A stretch of 64,000 nt of DNA from Enterococcus plantarum (GTDB lineage: Bacteria; Bacillota; Bacilli; Lactobacillales; Enterococcaceae), in contig NZ_MIKA01000045.1 in the NCBI RefSeq assembly GCF_001730295.1, positions 62,001 to 126,000 on the forward strand, written 5' to 3'. The notes under the pieces were generated by a model. That model ran no database searches, was not told where the DNA came from, and saw only the letters and a list, made by a program, of their open reading frames with translations. Below are positions 24,441-33,772 of the stretch, piece by piece (the first letter of the stretch is position 1; every line of letters begins with the position of its first letter). The position numbers were made by a program, and so were the translations under genes.

Positions 24441-27133
24441 AACTCATTGCAATAGAACTTGTTGGATTTGGTAAATGGCAACAACATAAAATTGAGTTTC
24501 TACCAAAAAATCAATTATTATTTGGTGCAAATGAAGCTGGAAAATCAACGATTTATCAATTTATTCAAGCAATGCTTTTTGGTTTTCCGGCCAAAGGAAA
24601 ACGAAAAAAAGATTATCAACCGAAAAATGGTGCAGCCTATGGAGGGCGTTTATGGTTTGCTCATCCAGTTTATGGAGAAGTGCAAGTAGAACGTTTCAAA
24701 GGGCAAAATAAAGGACAAGCTAAAGTGTATTTTGATGATCAAATAGGAGACGAGGCACTGCTGGAAAAGATGATTCATCCACTAACGAAAGAGTTATTTC
24801 AGTCAGTCTTTACTTTCCAACAGGAACAACTTAGCCAATTAGAAAAATTAAATGAAGAAGAACTGCAAACCTCGTTGCTTTCTTTAGGTCTGTCTGGAAG
24901 TCAGCAACTATTATTGAGCAGAGAAGATTATTTTAAGAGTGCTCAAACGATTTATAAAGGCAAAGGCAGTCAACCACCATTAAATCAAAAATTGCATGCT
25001 TACCAAAAACTACAACAGCGTATCAATGACAAAGAACAGCAAGAGAGACCTTTTCAACAATTGAATGTAGAACTATCAGATACGGAGCATCAGATTGCAA
25101 CACAACGTCAAGCGGCTCAAGAAATTAAGAATCAGCTAGCGCTGGTTGAAAAACAAGTAATGAATTTACCTTTATACGAAGAGCTGCAATCGATCGAGCA
25201 AGTCAAAACAACTGTTCTATTAAAACCAGAAGAGCAAGAGGAACTGCTTGCCATCTACCAGCAGCATCGCTTTTTGAGTGAAGAACTAACTCGTTTGAAT
25301 CAAGAGATTGCTGCGCAAAGTGAGACAGAGGATCATAATGAGGACTATCAGTTTTATTTAAAAGAAGAAGAACAGATTCAGCAATTACTGAATCAACGAT
25401 ATGATATTGATAAATTACTTTCTGAAATCAGTTGGATGACCCAATCCTTACAGCAAAATCAGCAAGAAATGTTTCCTTTAGAAAGACAATGGGGTTGGAA
25501 TTCAGAGACACCTCCGCAACTATCTTTTGAAGAGCAGGTGGTCAAGGAGATGAGAGAGGAAATCGTTGCCCGAGCAGTCAAATTACAGACCACTCAGACT
25601 GATTTACAGTTGTTGGAAGAAGAAATTACGACACGTGAGGACAATTTAAGCACGTTTGAAACAATCAATAAAGAAATGTTTCGGAAAAATCATCGTCAAC
25701 CTAAAAAGGCAGTTAATTTTGTTTTTTGCGGATTTGCAGGAATTATTGTATTGCTGAGTTTCTTTTTACCCGTACCAATTCGGTATGGCGCATTCTTTTT
25801 AAGTGCAGGACTTTTGATTGCAGGGGTATTACCGCTCTTTCATCAACCCAAAGATAACTATGAAAATGAAAAACGGCAATGGCAAGAAAAGTTATCACAA
25901 TTGGATTATTTAAATGATCAATTAGTAAAAATAAAATCGGAAATCAAAAAAATTCGTGAAGAAGAAACAGAAATGGCACGATTTATTGCTCAAAAAGTGA
26001 AGGAAAACAATTTAGGGCGTATGGATCAAGTCGAGTTTTGGGTGACTCATCGTACCGATATTACCCGTTATTTGATTTTGCGCAATACAAATCAAGAGCT
26101 TGAACATCAGTTGAAAGAGGATCAAAAACGTGTAACAGTATTAGCAGAACAAACTGAACGCTATACAGCACGCCTACCGATCGCTGGAACATCATTGGCG
26201 GAAAGAATCCGTGTAATCAGTAACTTTGCGGATAAAATGGAGAAAGTGCGTTTTGCCCAAGAATATCAGGCAGATGCTTATTCACGTCAGACGATTCGCG
26301 AAGTCAAAGAAAAACAGCAGCAAGTGATCGACCAAGCTAGACCCTTGTTACAACGGTTCCAGATAGGATCAATCAACGAGATTCCAGAAATGGTTCAAAG
26401 CTACCAAAAAGCTACAGCTAATCACAAACGAAAACAAGAACTACAAACAATGCTAGTAGGCTTATACCCTGATTCGAGTGAGCCAAAACAATTCCCATCC
26501 TCACAAAGAGAATTGGCACAAAGCCTTGATGAGATAGAAGCGTGTATCCAACAATTGCAGGAAAAAGAACAAAAAATTCTTTATCAGCGGCAACAAATGT
26601 TGTCTGATGGCACGCTAGATGAGCTTTATCAGGAACAGACCGAGCTGAAAACAGAAATCGAAGAACTTGCTTTAGATTGGTCAGCTTATCAATTGTCTGG
26701 TCAGTTATTAATGGATCTGTTAAACGAGTTATCAGAAAAACAACTACCGAATTTATTAAAAAAAGCGACGGATTATTTTAAACTCTTGACCCGAAATGCG
26801 TATCGAGGAATTCAATTGCATGAAGAGCAATTGATCGTGATTCGTGAAGATCAGCAACGGTTTATGTTGCACGAACTATCTACAGGTACTAGAGATCAAG
26901 TTATTATGGCTGTTCGTTTTGCGTTTCTTTCTTTACAAGAGCAGCGTAATTTATGCCCGATTATTATAGATGATGGCTGGTTGCATTACGATAGTCAAAG
27001 AAAAGAACAACTAGCACAACTATTTGCCGTTTTTTCGGAACATCAGCAAGTGATTTGTTTTTCTTCTGACCAAGAAATGGTAAGCTATTATAAAGAGTTA
27101 AAACAACCGATTATTGAACTAGAAGGAGCATAA
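24437..27133 (+). CDS. yhaN: YhaN, SbcC/Rad50-like ATPase
   Basis: 898 residues. Walker A near residues 31-40 (FGANEAGKST), long coiled coils on both sides of a hydrophobic pair of helices (about 430-465), and a C-terminal ABC half with LSTGTRDQV as signature and PIIIDDGWLHYD as Walker B. The two hydrophobic helices in the middle, in place of a zinc hook, are typical of YhaN and suggest membrane contact. Partner of YhaO. It is followed after two bases by yhaM. Confidence 0.9.
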   Translation: MKLIAIELVGFGKWQQHKIEFLPKNQLLFGANEAGKSTIYQFIQAMLFGFPAKGKRKKDYQPKNGAAYGGRLWFAHPVYGEVQVERFKGQNKGQAKVYFDDQIGDEALLEKMIHPLTKELFQSVFTFQQEQLSQLEKLNEEELQTSLLSLGLSGSQQLLLSREDYFKSAQTIYKGKGSQPPLNQKLHAYQKLQQRINDKEQQERPFQQLNVELSDTEHQIATQRQAAQEIKNQLALVEKQVMNLPLYEELQSIEQVKTTVLLKPEEQEELLAIYQQHRFLSEELTRLNQEIAAQSETEDHNEDYQFYLKEEEQIQQLLNQRYDIDKLLSEISWMTQSLQQNQQEMFPLERQWGWNSETPPQLSFEEQVVKEMREEIVARAVKLQTTQTDLQLLEEEITTREDNLSTFETINKEMFRKNHRQPKKAVNFVFCGFAGIIVLLSFFLPVPIRYGAFFLSAGLLIAGVLPLFHQPKDNYENEKRQWQEKLSQLDYLNDQLVKIKSEIKKIREEETEMARFIAQKVKENNLGRMDQVEFWVTHRTDITRYLILRNTNQELEHQLKEDQKRVTVLAEQTERYTARLPIAGTSLAERIRVISNFADKMEKVRFAQEYQADAYSRQTIREVKEKQQQVIDQARPLLQRFQIGSINEIPEMVQSYQKATANHKRKQELQTMLVGLYPDSSEPKQFPSSQRELAQSLDEIEACIQQLQEKEQKILYQRQQMLSDGTLDELYQEQTELKTEIEELALDWSAYQLSGQLLMDLLNELSEKQLPNLLKKATDYFKLLTRNAYRGIQLHEEQLIVIREDQQRFMLHELSTGTRDQVIMAVRFAFLSLQEQRNLCPIIIDDGWLHYDSQRKEQLAQLFAVFSEHQQVICFSSDQEMVSYYKELKQPIIELEGA

Positions 27134-27135
27134 GT

Positions 27136-28080
27136 ATGAAAAAAATCCGTGAACTGTCTGTAGATGAGATGTTTGAATTATTTCTGTTGATCAAAAATGC
27201 TGATGTACGCGTAGCAAAAAATGGCAAAAAATTTATTGCCTTTACTTTTCAAGATACGTCAGGTACGATTGATGGGAAATATTGGGATGCTTCAGAAGAA
27301 GAAATCAGCCGTTTTACAGCTGGAAACGTTATTCTTTTAAATGGGAAAAGAGAAGTATATCAGGGAAATCCCCAAGTAAAAATCATTCATATGCGTGTTG
27401 CGCGACCAGATGAGCCTTGTCAGCCAACCCTATATATGGAAAGAGCACCATTGAAACGAGAAGATATGGTTGAAGAAATCAATCAAACGGTATTTGAAAT
27501 CACCAATGCACATTGGCAACGAATCGTTCGCTATTTATTAACGCAGTACCAAAAAGAATTTTTTGATTATCCAGCAGCGAAACGGAATCATCATGCTTTT
27601 GCAAATGGCTTAGCATACCACACAGTTTCTATGCTTCGTTTAGGGAAAGCAATCTGTAAAGAATACAATGAATTAAATGCAGCACTACTTTATTCGGGTA
27701 TTATTTTACACGATTTGGGAAAAGTCAAAGAATTGTCTGGAGCTATGACCACTGAATATACCCTTTCAGGAAATCTGATCGGTCATTTAGTTCTTGTAGA
27801 TGAAGAAATTACGAAAGCTTGTATTGCGTTGAAAATCGATGAGAATGATGAAGATGTGATTGTGTTACGTCATATGGTTTTAGCACATCATGGTTTATTG
27901 GAATACGGGTCACCTGTTCGCCCACGAATCATGGAAGCGGAAGTATTGCATCAAATCGACAATATTGATGCATCAATCCAAATGATGTTAGGCTCAGTCC
28001 GTCAAACAGAACCAGGACAATATACTGATCGTATCTTTGGGTTAGACAATCGTAGTTTTTATGTGCCGAAAGATATTTAA
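27136..28080 (+). CDS. yhaM: 3'-5' exoribonuclease YhaM
   Basis: 314 residues. An N-terminal OB-fold (about 15-95, KFIAFTFQDTSGTIDGKYW) and an HD domain (HHAFANGLAYHTVSM, then ILHDLGK and AHHGLLEYGSP). YhaM trims RNA 3' ends in Firmicutes and can also act on DNA. It is the last gene of the yhaO-N-M block, two bases after yhaN, so translation is probably coupled. Confidence 0.93.
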   Translation: MKKIRELSVDEMFELFLLIKNADVRVAKNGKKFIAFTFQDTSGTIDGKYWDASEEEISRFTAGNVILLNGKREVYQGNPQVKIIHMRVARPDEPCQPTLYMERAPLKREDMVEEINQTVFEITNAHWQRIVRYLLTQYQKEFFDYPAAKRNHHAFANGLAYHTVSMLRLGKAICKEYNELNAALLYSGIILHDLGKVKELSGAMTTEYTLSGNLIGHLVLVDEEITKACIALKIDENDEDVIVLRHMVLAHHGLLEYGSPVRPRIMEAEVLHQIDNIDASIQMMLGSVRQTEPGQYTDRIFGLDNRSFYVPKDI

Positions 28081-28102
28081 GTAAATGAGGCGGGAGATAA
28101 GA

Positions 28103-28582
28103 ATGAATCAATCCGTGGTAGCGTTATGGACACAATTTAAAAATCAATATGGAATCACGCATGATGAGTATCAAGCTTGGGCTTTTGGCAATTCTTCGAA
28201 GATGGCCGATGAACTGTTAGCTCATGTTCTCAGAAAAGAAAAGACTGGTACGTCGTCTTTACATCTTTTGTATGAACAAGGTTTTGAAGGGTAGAAGTTA
28301 CCAGAAGTTGGGGATTATAGTGTGCTGTTGGATGGCAATGACCAAGCACAAGCAATTATTTGCACAAGAGTAGTCGATATTCTACCTTATTCTCAAATCT
28401 CCGAAGTGCATGGCTATCTAGAAGGCGAGGGGGATCGGACATTACAGTATTGGCGCAATGTCCACCAACCGTTTTTTGAACAGGAGTTACAGGTGAATGG
28501 GCTACCTTTCTCTGAAGATATGTTGATTGTTTATGAACTTTTTGAATTGGTTTTTCAAAATAGTGCACAAAAAAAGAGATGA
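28103..28582 (+). pseudogene. ASCH-domain protein gene with in-frame TAG
   Basis: The frame starting at ATG 28103 (behind GGCGGGAG) codes for an ASCH-domain protein of the YhfF type: KTGTSSLHLLYEQGFEG, then TAG at 28292-28294, then in the same frame KLPEVGDYSVLLDG, VVDILPYSQISEV and EGEGDRTLQYWRNVH to the end at 28582. Without the stop it would be about 159 residues, the normal family length. A single base change such as CAG to TAG would explain it. ASCH domains bind RNA or modified nucleosides. Either a recent pseudogene, a sequencing error, or two separate peptides. Confidence 0.85.
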
Positions 28583-28598
28583 CTATCATCTCTTTTTT
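28569..28598. terminator. Bidirectional terminator between the ASCH pseudogene and prsA
   Basis: AAAAAGAGATGA pairs with TCATCTCTTTTT around CTA, with A and T tracts on the two sides. It overlaps the 3' end of the ASCH frame. Confidence 0.8.
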
Positions 28599-28605
28599 GT
28601 TGTGC

Positions 28606-29637
28606 TTATTTAGAAGATTCTTCTGTTTTGCTTGATGAATCTTTAGATTTTTCAGAGTCGCTTGATTTAGATTCTTTTTCTTTAGAAGAAGATTCTTTTT
28701 CTTCTTTCTTAGAAGAATCGCTTGATTTAGCTGAATCTTTTGTTTCAACTAAGCCGGCTAAAACATCTTTAAAGGCATCATCTTTGATTTTAACGTTTGC
28801 TTCAGTTAAAACTTCTGATGTCACTTTTTGAGTGAATTCTTGATCGTTTTGTTTTGCTGTTTCAGCAATTTCTTTCAACTCTTTTTTGTAAGGAGTCATG
28901 TCATTGCCTTTTTCTTTGTTTTTAATCATTTTTACAATAGTGAATGTTGATTGGTAACCAGTTGCATCAGTTGCTTGGATTGGTTCAGAAACTTCACCGT
29001 CTTTTAATTTGAAAGCAGCTGTTTTAACTGGTTCAGAAATTGTTTCTGTTTGAGAATCAAATTTCACTTTGCCGCCGTCTTTTTTAGTGGCTTCATCAGT
29101 TGATTTTTCTTTAGCGATTTTAGCGAAGTCGCCACCATCATCTAATTGTTTTTTGATTTCTTTTGCTTCGTCCTCAGTAGCAACTTGGATAATTTCTGCT
29201 TCAACTTCTGGGTGGAAAGTTTCCCAAGCAGCTTTTAAATCAGCATCAGTAATTTTGATGTGTGCTTTGATCCCAGCTTGATAAGCTAAGCTTTGTTTGA
29301 TTTGTTCTTTATAGCTTTTCTCTGTAAGACCAGCTTGTTTTAATTGATCCGCAAAGTTTCCGCCTTGGGCTTCAATACTTTTCTTAGTTTCGTCAAATTT
29401 AGCTTGAACCTCTTTGTCTGAAACATCTTTGCCATATTTTTGATCAAATACTTTGAAAATGATCATTTGTTGAACTGTTTGTTGGCTTTGTTGACTTGAT
29501 TTGGTTTGGTTGTAGAAATCATCAACAGTGATTGTGCCACCTTTCATTGTTGCGATGTCTTGTGAACCACCTGTACAAGCAGCTAAGGCGAAAATACTGA
29601 ACATACCTGCTGCAGCTAAGATTAATTTTTTCTTCAT
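28606..29637 (-). CDS. prsA: PrsA foldase lipoprotein (parvulin PPIase)
   Basis: About 343 residues from the ATG at 29637, which is behind TAGGAG; an earlier in-frame start 57 bases upstream lacks a site and would precede the signal peptide. Lipobox LAAC (Cys about 21) makes it an outer-leaflet lipoprotein. An N-terminal chaperone region, a parvulin domain (about 135-240, with DDGGDFAKIAKEKSTD and DGGKV) and a long Ser/Lys/Glu/Asp-rich tail follow. PrsA folds secreted proteins and PBPs after Sec export. The low-complexity tail of about 45 residues is longer than usual. Confidence 0.92.
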   Translation of the reverse strand: MKKKLILAAAGMFSIFALAACTGGSQDIATMKGGTITVDDFYNQTKSSQQSQQTVQQMIIFKVFDQKYGKDVSDKEVQAKFDETKKSIEAQGGNFADQLKQAGLTEKSYKEQIKQSLAYQAGIKAHIKITDADLKAAWETFHPEVEAEIIQVATEDEAKEIKKQLDDGGDFAKIAKEKSTDEATKKDGGKVKFDSQTETISEPVKTAAFKLKDGEVSEPIQATDATGYQSTFTIVKMIKNKEKGNDMTPYKKELKEIAETAKQNDQEFTQKVTSEVLTEANVKIKDDAFKDVLAGLVETKDSAKSSDSSKKEEKESSSKEKESKSSDSEKSKDSSSKTEESSK

Positions 29638-29701
29638 TCTTGTAAGCACTCCTAAGTTTGTTTTATTTTTTATTATGTAGAAATAATTTCTCACGGTTAT
29701 A

Positions 29702-29710
29702 ACTATAACA
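29702..29710 (-). promoter_or_regulatory. prsA extended -10 promoter
   Basis: Minus strand TGT followed by TATAGT (29707-29702), with no good -35, about 65 bases before the prsA ATG. The weak -35 fits activation from the dyad at 29747-29763. Confidence 0.45.
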
Positions 29711-29746
29711 CACTATGTTTCATAAAAGAAATACGTAAGCAATAGT

Positions 29747-29763
29747 TTCGAAAAAATTTCGAA
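29747..29763. promoter_or_regulatory. TTCGAA dyad upstream of prsA, possible activator site
   Basis: TTCGAAA and TTTCGAA arms around three A, centred about 60 bases upstream of the predicted prsA transcription start. A further half-site (TTTCGA) lies near 29819. PrsA is induced by wall-stress regulators in related bacteria; which one binds here is unknown. Confidence 0.4.
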
Positions 29764-29861
29764 TTTAGGACACAATTTCATCTATAAAAACGGAGGGTTT
29801 TAAAAAATTAAGTCTAAATTTCGAGTTTTACTGGGGAATAAAGCCGAAGAAAGGAAGGAAA

Positions 29862-29910
29862 GTAAAAAAAGGGTGTGTAACCAACGTATAGTTCACGTAG
29901 GTCACACACC
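29862..29910 (-). terminator. Terminator of the hit-ytxH operon
   Basis: Minus strand GGTGTGTGACC (29910-29900) pairs with GGTTACACACC (29882-29872), followed by CTTTTTTT. Confidence 0.8.
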
Positions 29911-29934
29911 TTAAAGACTTCCTCTCAAAAGTGA

Positions 29935-30276
29935 TTAATCTTTTGACGTTGCCTCAGGTAATTCCTCTTGGATTTTTTCAACTTGTTCTTGGATTTGGTC
30001 TAAACGTGGCTCTGCTTGGAACATGAAATTTTCAACGTCTTGATTGACACCATCGATGAATGGCTCGATATACATATCAGCAGCGGCTTGGAATGCCTGC
30101 GCTGATTCTTTGAATTGATCTAATTTTTCAGTAAAATCCTCTTTTAAATCAGACCAATCTTCTAGTTCATCGACAAATTTTTGACGAGTAGCCTTACCAC
30201 TTCTTGGGGCAAAAAGTAACCCGCTAGCAGCACCAACGACAGCTCCGAATAACATTCCTTTAGAAAATTTTCCCAT
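29935..30276 (-). CDS. YtxH-domain protein
   Basis: 113 residues. An N-terminal Gly-rich hydrophobic segment (GMLFGAVVGAASGLLFAP, then RSGKATR) is the YtxH signature. An acidic helical remainder follows. Probably a membrane-associated stress protein; function unknown. Its start touches the stop of the hit gene (shared base 30276), so the pair is one operon, and a terminator follows. Confidence 0.85.
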   Translation of the reverse strand: MGKFSKGMLFGAVVGAASGLLFAPRSGKATRQKFVDELEDWSDLKEDFTEKLDQFKESAQAFQAAADMYIEPFIDGVNQDVENFMFQAEPRLDQIQEQVEKIQEELPEATSKD

Positions 30277-30704
30277 TATTGTTCCACCTGCTTCATGATT
30301 TTTTCAGCTATTTCCTGCATTTCTTCAGAAGAATAGGTTTCCTGATTATTGCCAAAATGAATAGAGAAGTCATCTGTTTTCCCATAACGAGGTATTAAAT
30401 GGATATGAGAGTGAAAAACAGATTGATAGGCTAATTCTTTATTATTGTTGATAATGTTTAATCCTTGCATTTCTGGAAATGCTTTTTCCAAAGCTCTCGC
30501 TACTTTAGGAACACGAGCAAAAACGTCGCCTGCAAGGGCTAGATCATACTCAAAAATGTCAGTTACGTGTTCTTTAGGAACAAGTAAAGTATGGCCTTTG
30601 GTCACTTGAGTAATGTCTAAAAAGGCGTAAACCTTGTCGTCTTCATAAACTTTATAACTTGGAATTTCCTGATCAATAATCTTGCAAAAAATACAATCTG
30701 TCAT
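30276..30704 (-). CDS. hit: HIT-family nucleotide hydrolase
   Basis: 142 residues. N-terminal CIFCKI (zinc-type Cys pair of Hint proteins) and the histidine triad in VFHSHIHLIPRY. HIT proteins hydrolyse nucleoside phosphoramidates or similar. It is divergent from ecsAB, the same arrangement as in Bacillus and other Firmicutes. Confidence 0.92.
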   Translation of the reverse strand: MTDCIFCKIIDQEIPSYKVYEDDKVYAFLDITQVTKGHTLLVPKEHVTDIFEYDLALAGDVFARVPKVARALEKAFPEMQGLNIINNNKELAYQSVFHSHIHLIPRYGKTDDFSIHFGNNQETYSSEEMQEIAEKIMKQVEQ

Positions 30705-30797
30705 GGTTTCCCTTCTTTCTTTTTGTTGTTTCTTTTACTTTACCATACCTTGAAATTTATTTGGGAGGAAAAGTTCATGAATCCTTCAAAAAGTTCG

Positions 30798-30806
30798 TGG
30801 TATAAT
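30798..30806 (+). promoter_or_regulatory. ecsAB extended -10 promoter
   Basis: TGG followed by a perfect TATAAT at 30801-30806, 34 bases before the ecsA ATG. A -35 element is not evident. Confidence 0.5.
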
Positions 30807-30839
30807 AGAATCATGATAAAATAAGTTGGAGGAAATAAA

Positions 30840-31577
30840 ATGAGTTTAATGATCGAACATTTAACAGGAGGCTATGGCCATATTCCTGTATTAAAAGATA
30901 TTAATTTTGAAGTGAAATCAGGCGAAATGGTAGGCTTGATCGGTCTAAACGGTGCTGGCAAGAGTACGACGATCAAAAACGTGATTGGTTTATTAACACC
31001 CCAAAAAGGAAAAATTTCCATCGATGGCGAGACGTTGAAGCAACAACCGGAAAGTTATCGAAAAAAAATTGGGTATATTCCTGAAACGCCTTCTTTATAT
31101 GAAGAATTAACCTTGCGAGAACATATTGAAATTACTGCAATGGCGTATGATATCCCGATTGAAGAAGCTTTTAAACGGGCAGATACATTATTAAAAACCT
31201 TCCGTTTAGAAAATAAACTAGACTGGTTTCCCGCTAATTTTTCAAAAGGGATGAAACAAAAAGTCATGGTTTTATGTGCTTTTTTGATCGAACCGAGTTT
31301 ATATATCATTGATGAACCATTTTTAGGCCTAGATCCTTTAGCGATTCATGCGTTGTTAGAATTGATGGATGAAATGCGCAATCAAGGAGCAGCCATCTTG
31401 ATGTCAACGCATATTTTGGCTACTGCTGAGCGCTATTGCGATCGTTTCGTTGTCTTACATGACGGTGAAGTTCGAGCAGTAGGCTCAATGGAAGAGTTAC
31501 GTGAAGAGTTTAGTTTACCTGGTTCTTCATTAGATGATATTTATATTGCACTGACAAAAGAAGAAAAGGTGGGTTAA
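30840..31577 (+). CDS. ecsA: ABC transporter ATP-binding protein EcsA
   Basis: 245 residues. Walker A GLNGAGKST, signature NFSKGMKQK, Walker B LYIIDEP, and H-loop STHIL. With EcsB it forms a transporter that in Bacillus affects secretion, regulated intramembrane proteolysis and competence. GGAGG precedes the ATG. The ecsB start follows the stop by one base. Confidence 0.92.
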   Translation: MSLMIEHLTGGYGHIPVLKDINFEVKSGEMVGLIGLNGAGKSTTIKNVIGLLTPQKGKISIDGETLKQQPESYRKKIGYIPETPSLYEELTLREHIEITAMAYDIPIEEAFKRADTLLKTFRLENKLDWFPANFSKGMKQKVMVLCAFLIEPSLYIIDEPFLGLDPLAIHALLELMDEMRNQGAAILMSTHILATAERYCDRFVVLHDGEVRAVGSMEELREEFSLPGSSLDDIYIALTKEEKVG

Positions 31578-31578
31578 T

Positions 31579-32796
31579 ATGTCTGGATTTTTTGGCATTC
31601 GTTTAGCACGCCATTTGAAAAAAATGATGAAATATATGCGTTATGTGTTTAATGACCATTTTATATTGGTTTGTGTTTTTCTATTAGGTGGATTGGGTTT
31701 TTATTATTCTCAAGTATTAAAAACATTACCGGCAAATTTTGTTTGGGGCAGACCGATTATCTTAATTTTTTGGCTAGCGTTGTTGCAAATCGGCCGCATT
31801 GCTACATTAGCAGAAGAGGCGGATAAAGTTTTTATTTTACCGAAAGAGCCCGAAATGAATCGTTATTTGAATCGTGCTATTCGTTATTCTTTCTGGATAC
31901 CATTAGTCGCGTTATTCTTGCTAGGCGGTATGTCAATGCCGTTAGTCGTAGTTTCGACAGGGTGGGCTTTTTCAACATTTTTCTACTTTATTGTGATGTT
32001 AGGGATTTTGAAGGCCGGTCATTTGCGGTTACAAAAATATGAGCTGTACCAAATTTCTTCAAGAGAATATTATTTGTGGTTTCTCCTATGGTTCATCACA
32101 AGTTTAGTCGCAATTGTTCTTAGTTTATATGTGGTACCTATAGCAGGACCACTTATCGCATTAGTACAGGTTGTTTTTTTCTATATACTATTGAATAAAA
32201 AAGAACAAACTGTATCGTTAGATTGGGAACGAATGATTCAAAAAGAAAAAAATCGGATGCATCGAATTTATCAATTTATCCACTTATTTACAGATGTACC
32301 AGAAATTTCCAGCAGTGTAAAACGTCGGAAATTCCTAGATCCGTTATTGGGAAAAATCAAGAAAACAAGCCAAAATACCTATTTATATCTTTATGCCCGT
32401 AGTTTTTTAAGAGGCTCTGAGTATAGCGGATTATTTATTCGTTTGGTATTGGTTGCTGGAGTGATTCTATTTTTCTTGAAAGAATTTTGGATTTCGATGG
32501 GAGTATCTGTTTTATTTGTTTATCTGATCGGCTTTCAGTTGATTCCAATCTATACGCAGTTTGATTATATGGTGATGACCCACCTTTATCCCGTGCCAGA
32601 CGGTCAAAAGAAGCAGGCTGTGAGTAAACTTGTAACAGTGTTATTACTTGTAGCAGCTCTTTTGTTCAGTGTCTTTGTTTTGATTGCGTTACCTGATCTT
32701 AAAGAGGGGCTAATGGTGGTAGTTGCGTTGATTGTTGAAGTTTTGTTATTTGCTAAATTTTATGTTCCTTATCGGTTGAAGAAAATGGAGGGCTAA
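31579..32796 (+). CDS. ecsB: ABC transporter permease EcsB
   Basis: 405 residues with about nine to ten membrane segments in two groups around a cytoplasmic loop (about 210-270). Matches EcsB in size and layout, and follows ecsA in the standard order. Substrate unknown; in other Firmicutes linked to removal of peptides from the membrane. D-amino-acid transaminase starts two bases after the stop. Confidence 0.88.
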   Translation: MSGFFGIRLARHLKKMMKYMRYVFNDHFILVCVFLLGGLGFYYSQVLKTLPANFVWGRPIILIFWLALLQIGRIATLAEEADKVFILPKEPEMNRYLNRAIRYSFWIPLVALFLLGGMSMPLVVVSTGWAFSTFFYFIVMLGILKAGHLRLQKYELYQISSREYYLWFLLWFITSLVAIVLSLYVVPIAGPLIALVQVVFFYILLNKKEQTVSLDWERMIQKEKNRMHRIYQFIHLFTDVPEISSSVKRRKFLDPLLGKIKKTSQNTYLYLYARSFLRGSEYSGLFIRLVLVAGVILFFLKEFWISMGVSVLFVYLIGFQLIPIYTQFDYMVMTHLYPVPDGQKKQAVSKLVTVLLLVAALLFSVFVLIALPDLKEGLMVVVALIVEVLLFAKFYVPYRLKKMEG

Positions 32797-32798
32797 TC

Positions 32799-33674
32799 AT
32801 GCATATTTTATGGAATGATCAAATTGTTGAACGAGAAGCAGTAAAAATTGATATTGAAGATCGCGGCTATCAATATGGAGACGGTCTGTATGAGGTGGTG
32901 CGCGTGTATAATGGTCATCTATATATGGTAGAAGAACACCTGGATCGTTTATGGCACGGTGCTGAAAAAATTAGAATGCACTTGCCTTTTACAAAAGAAG
33001 AGTTGACCGCTAATTTAAAAAAATTAGTCGAACTTGAAAGGTTCAAAGAAGGAAAGCTTTATTTTCAAGTAACGAGAGGCATCGATTCACCAAGGAATCA
33101 TGCGCTGCCAGATCCTGAAAAAGTCAAAGGAGTTTTAACGGCCAATTATAGACCGTATGAACGTCCAGTGGAAAAAATGGAAGAAGGAATCACCGTTGCT
33201 GTAGTTCCGGATACACGGTGGTTACATTGCGATATCAAATCATTAAGTTTATTGGGGAATGTTTTATCCTTAGATGAGGCTCGCCGTCAAGGGTTTGATG
33301 ATGCAGTGCTTGTACGTGATAACAAAGTGACGGAAGCATCAGCTGCCAATTTCTGGATAGTGAAGGATGGTACAGTTTATACACATCCAGACGGTCAATT
33401 GATTTTACCTGGCATCACTAAAATGAAAATTATCGAGTTGGCAAGAGAAATGGGCATTAGAGTGAAAGAAGAAGCAGTTTCAGAAGAAGAATTGTTTACG
33501 GCAGATGAATGTTTTGTATCTGGATCGCTAACCGAAATTGTGCCTGTTATAAAAGTAAATGATCATATCGTAGGAACAGGAAAACCAGGAGAAATCACTA
33601 AACGATTGCTCAATGCCTATATTACCAGTGTCGATACAGTATGCGGAACGTCAAAAAACAAAGGTGAACGTTAA
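32799..33674 (+). CDS. dat: D-amino-acid transaminase
   Basis: 291 residues, fold-type IV PLP enzyme. RGYQYGDGLYEVVR at the start of the domain, CDIKSLSLLGNV with the PLP Lys at 147, EASAANFW, and the GSLTEIVPV strand. The enzyme swaps amino groups between D-alanine and 2-oxo acids to supply D-glutamate for peptidoglycan. Branched-chain aminotransferase is the nearest alternative, but RGIDSPRNHALP and overall length fit D-amino-acid transaminase. Co-transcribed with ecsAB. Confidence 0.9.
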   Translation: MHILWNDQIVEREAVKIDIEDRGYQYGDGLYEVVRVYNGHLYMVEEHLDRLWHGAEKIRMHLPFTKEELTANLKKLVELERFKEGKLYFQVTRGIDSPRNHALPDPEKVKGVLTANYRPYERPVEKMEEGITVAVVPDTRWLHCDIKSLSLLGNVLSLDEARRQGFDDAVLVRDNKVTEASAANFWIVKDGTVYTHPDGQLILPGITKMKIIELAREMGIRVKEEAVSEEELFTADECFVSGSLTEIVPVIKVNDHIVGTGKPGEITKRLLNAYITSVDTVCGTSKNKGER

Positions 33675-33772
33675 AAGAACAAGAGAGATGCTTGACGTTA
33701 AACGCTGTGGAAGATAAAATGATACTTACTGTAATTAATTATTAGAAGTTGTTAGGATAGGAGATAATTTCC

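Noticed and set aside
28606-28831. Plus-strand Ser/Asp-rich frame opposite the prsA tail
   Set aside because: It is the reverse reading of the low-complexity prsA C-terminus and has no ribosome site.
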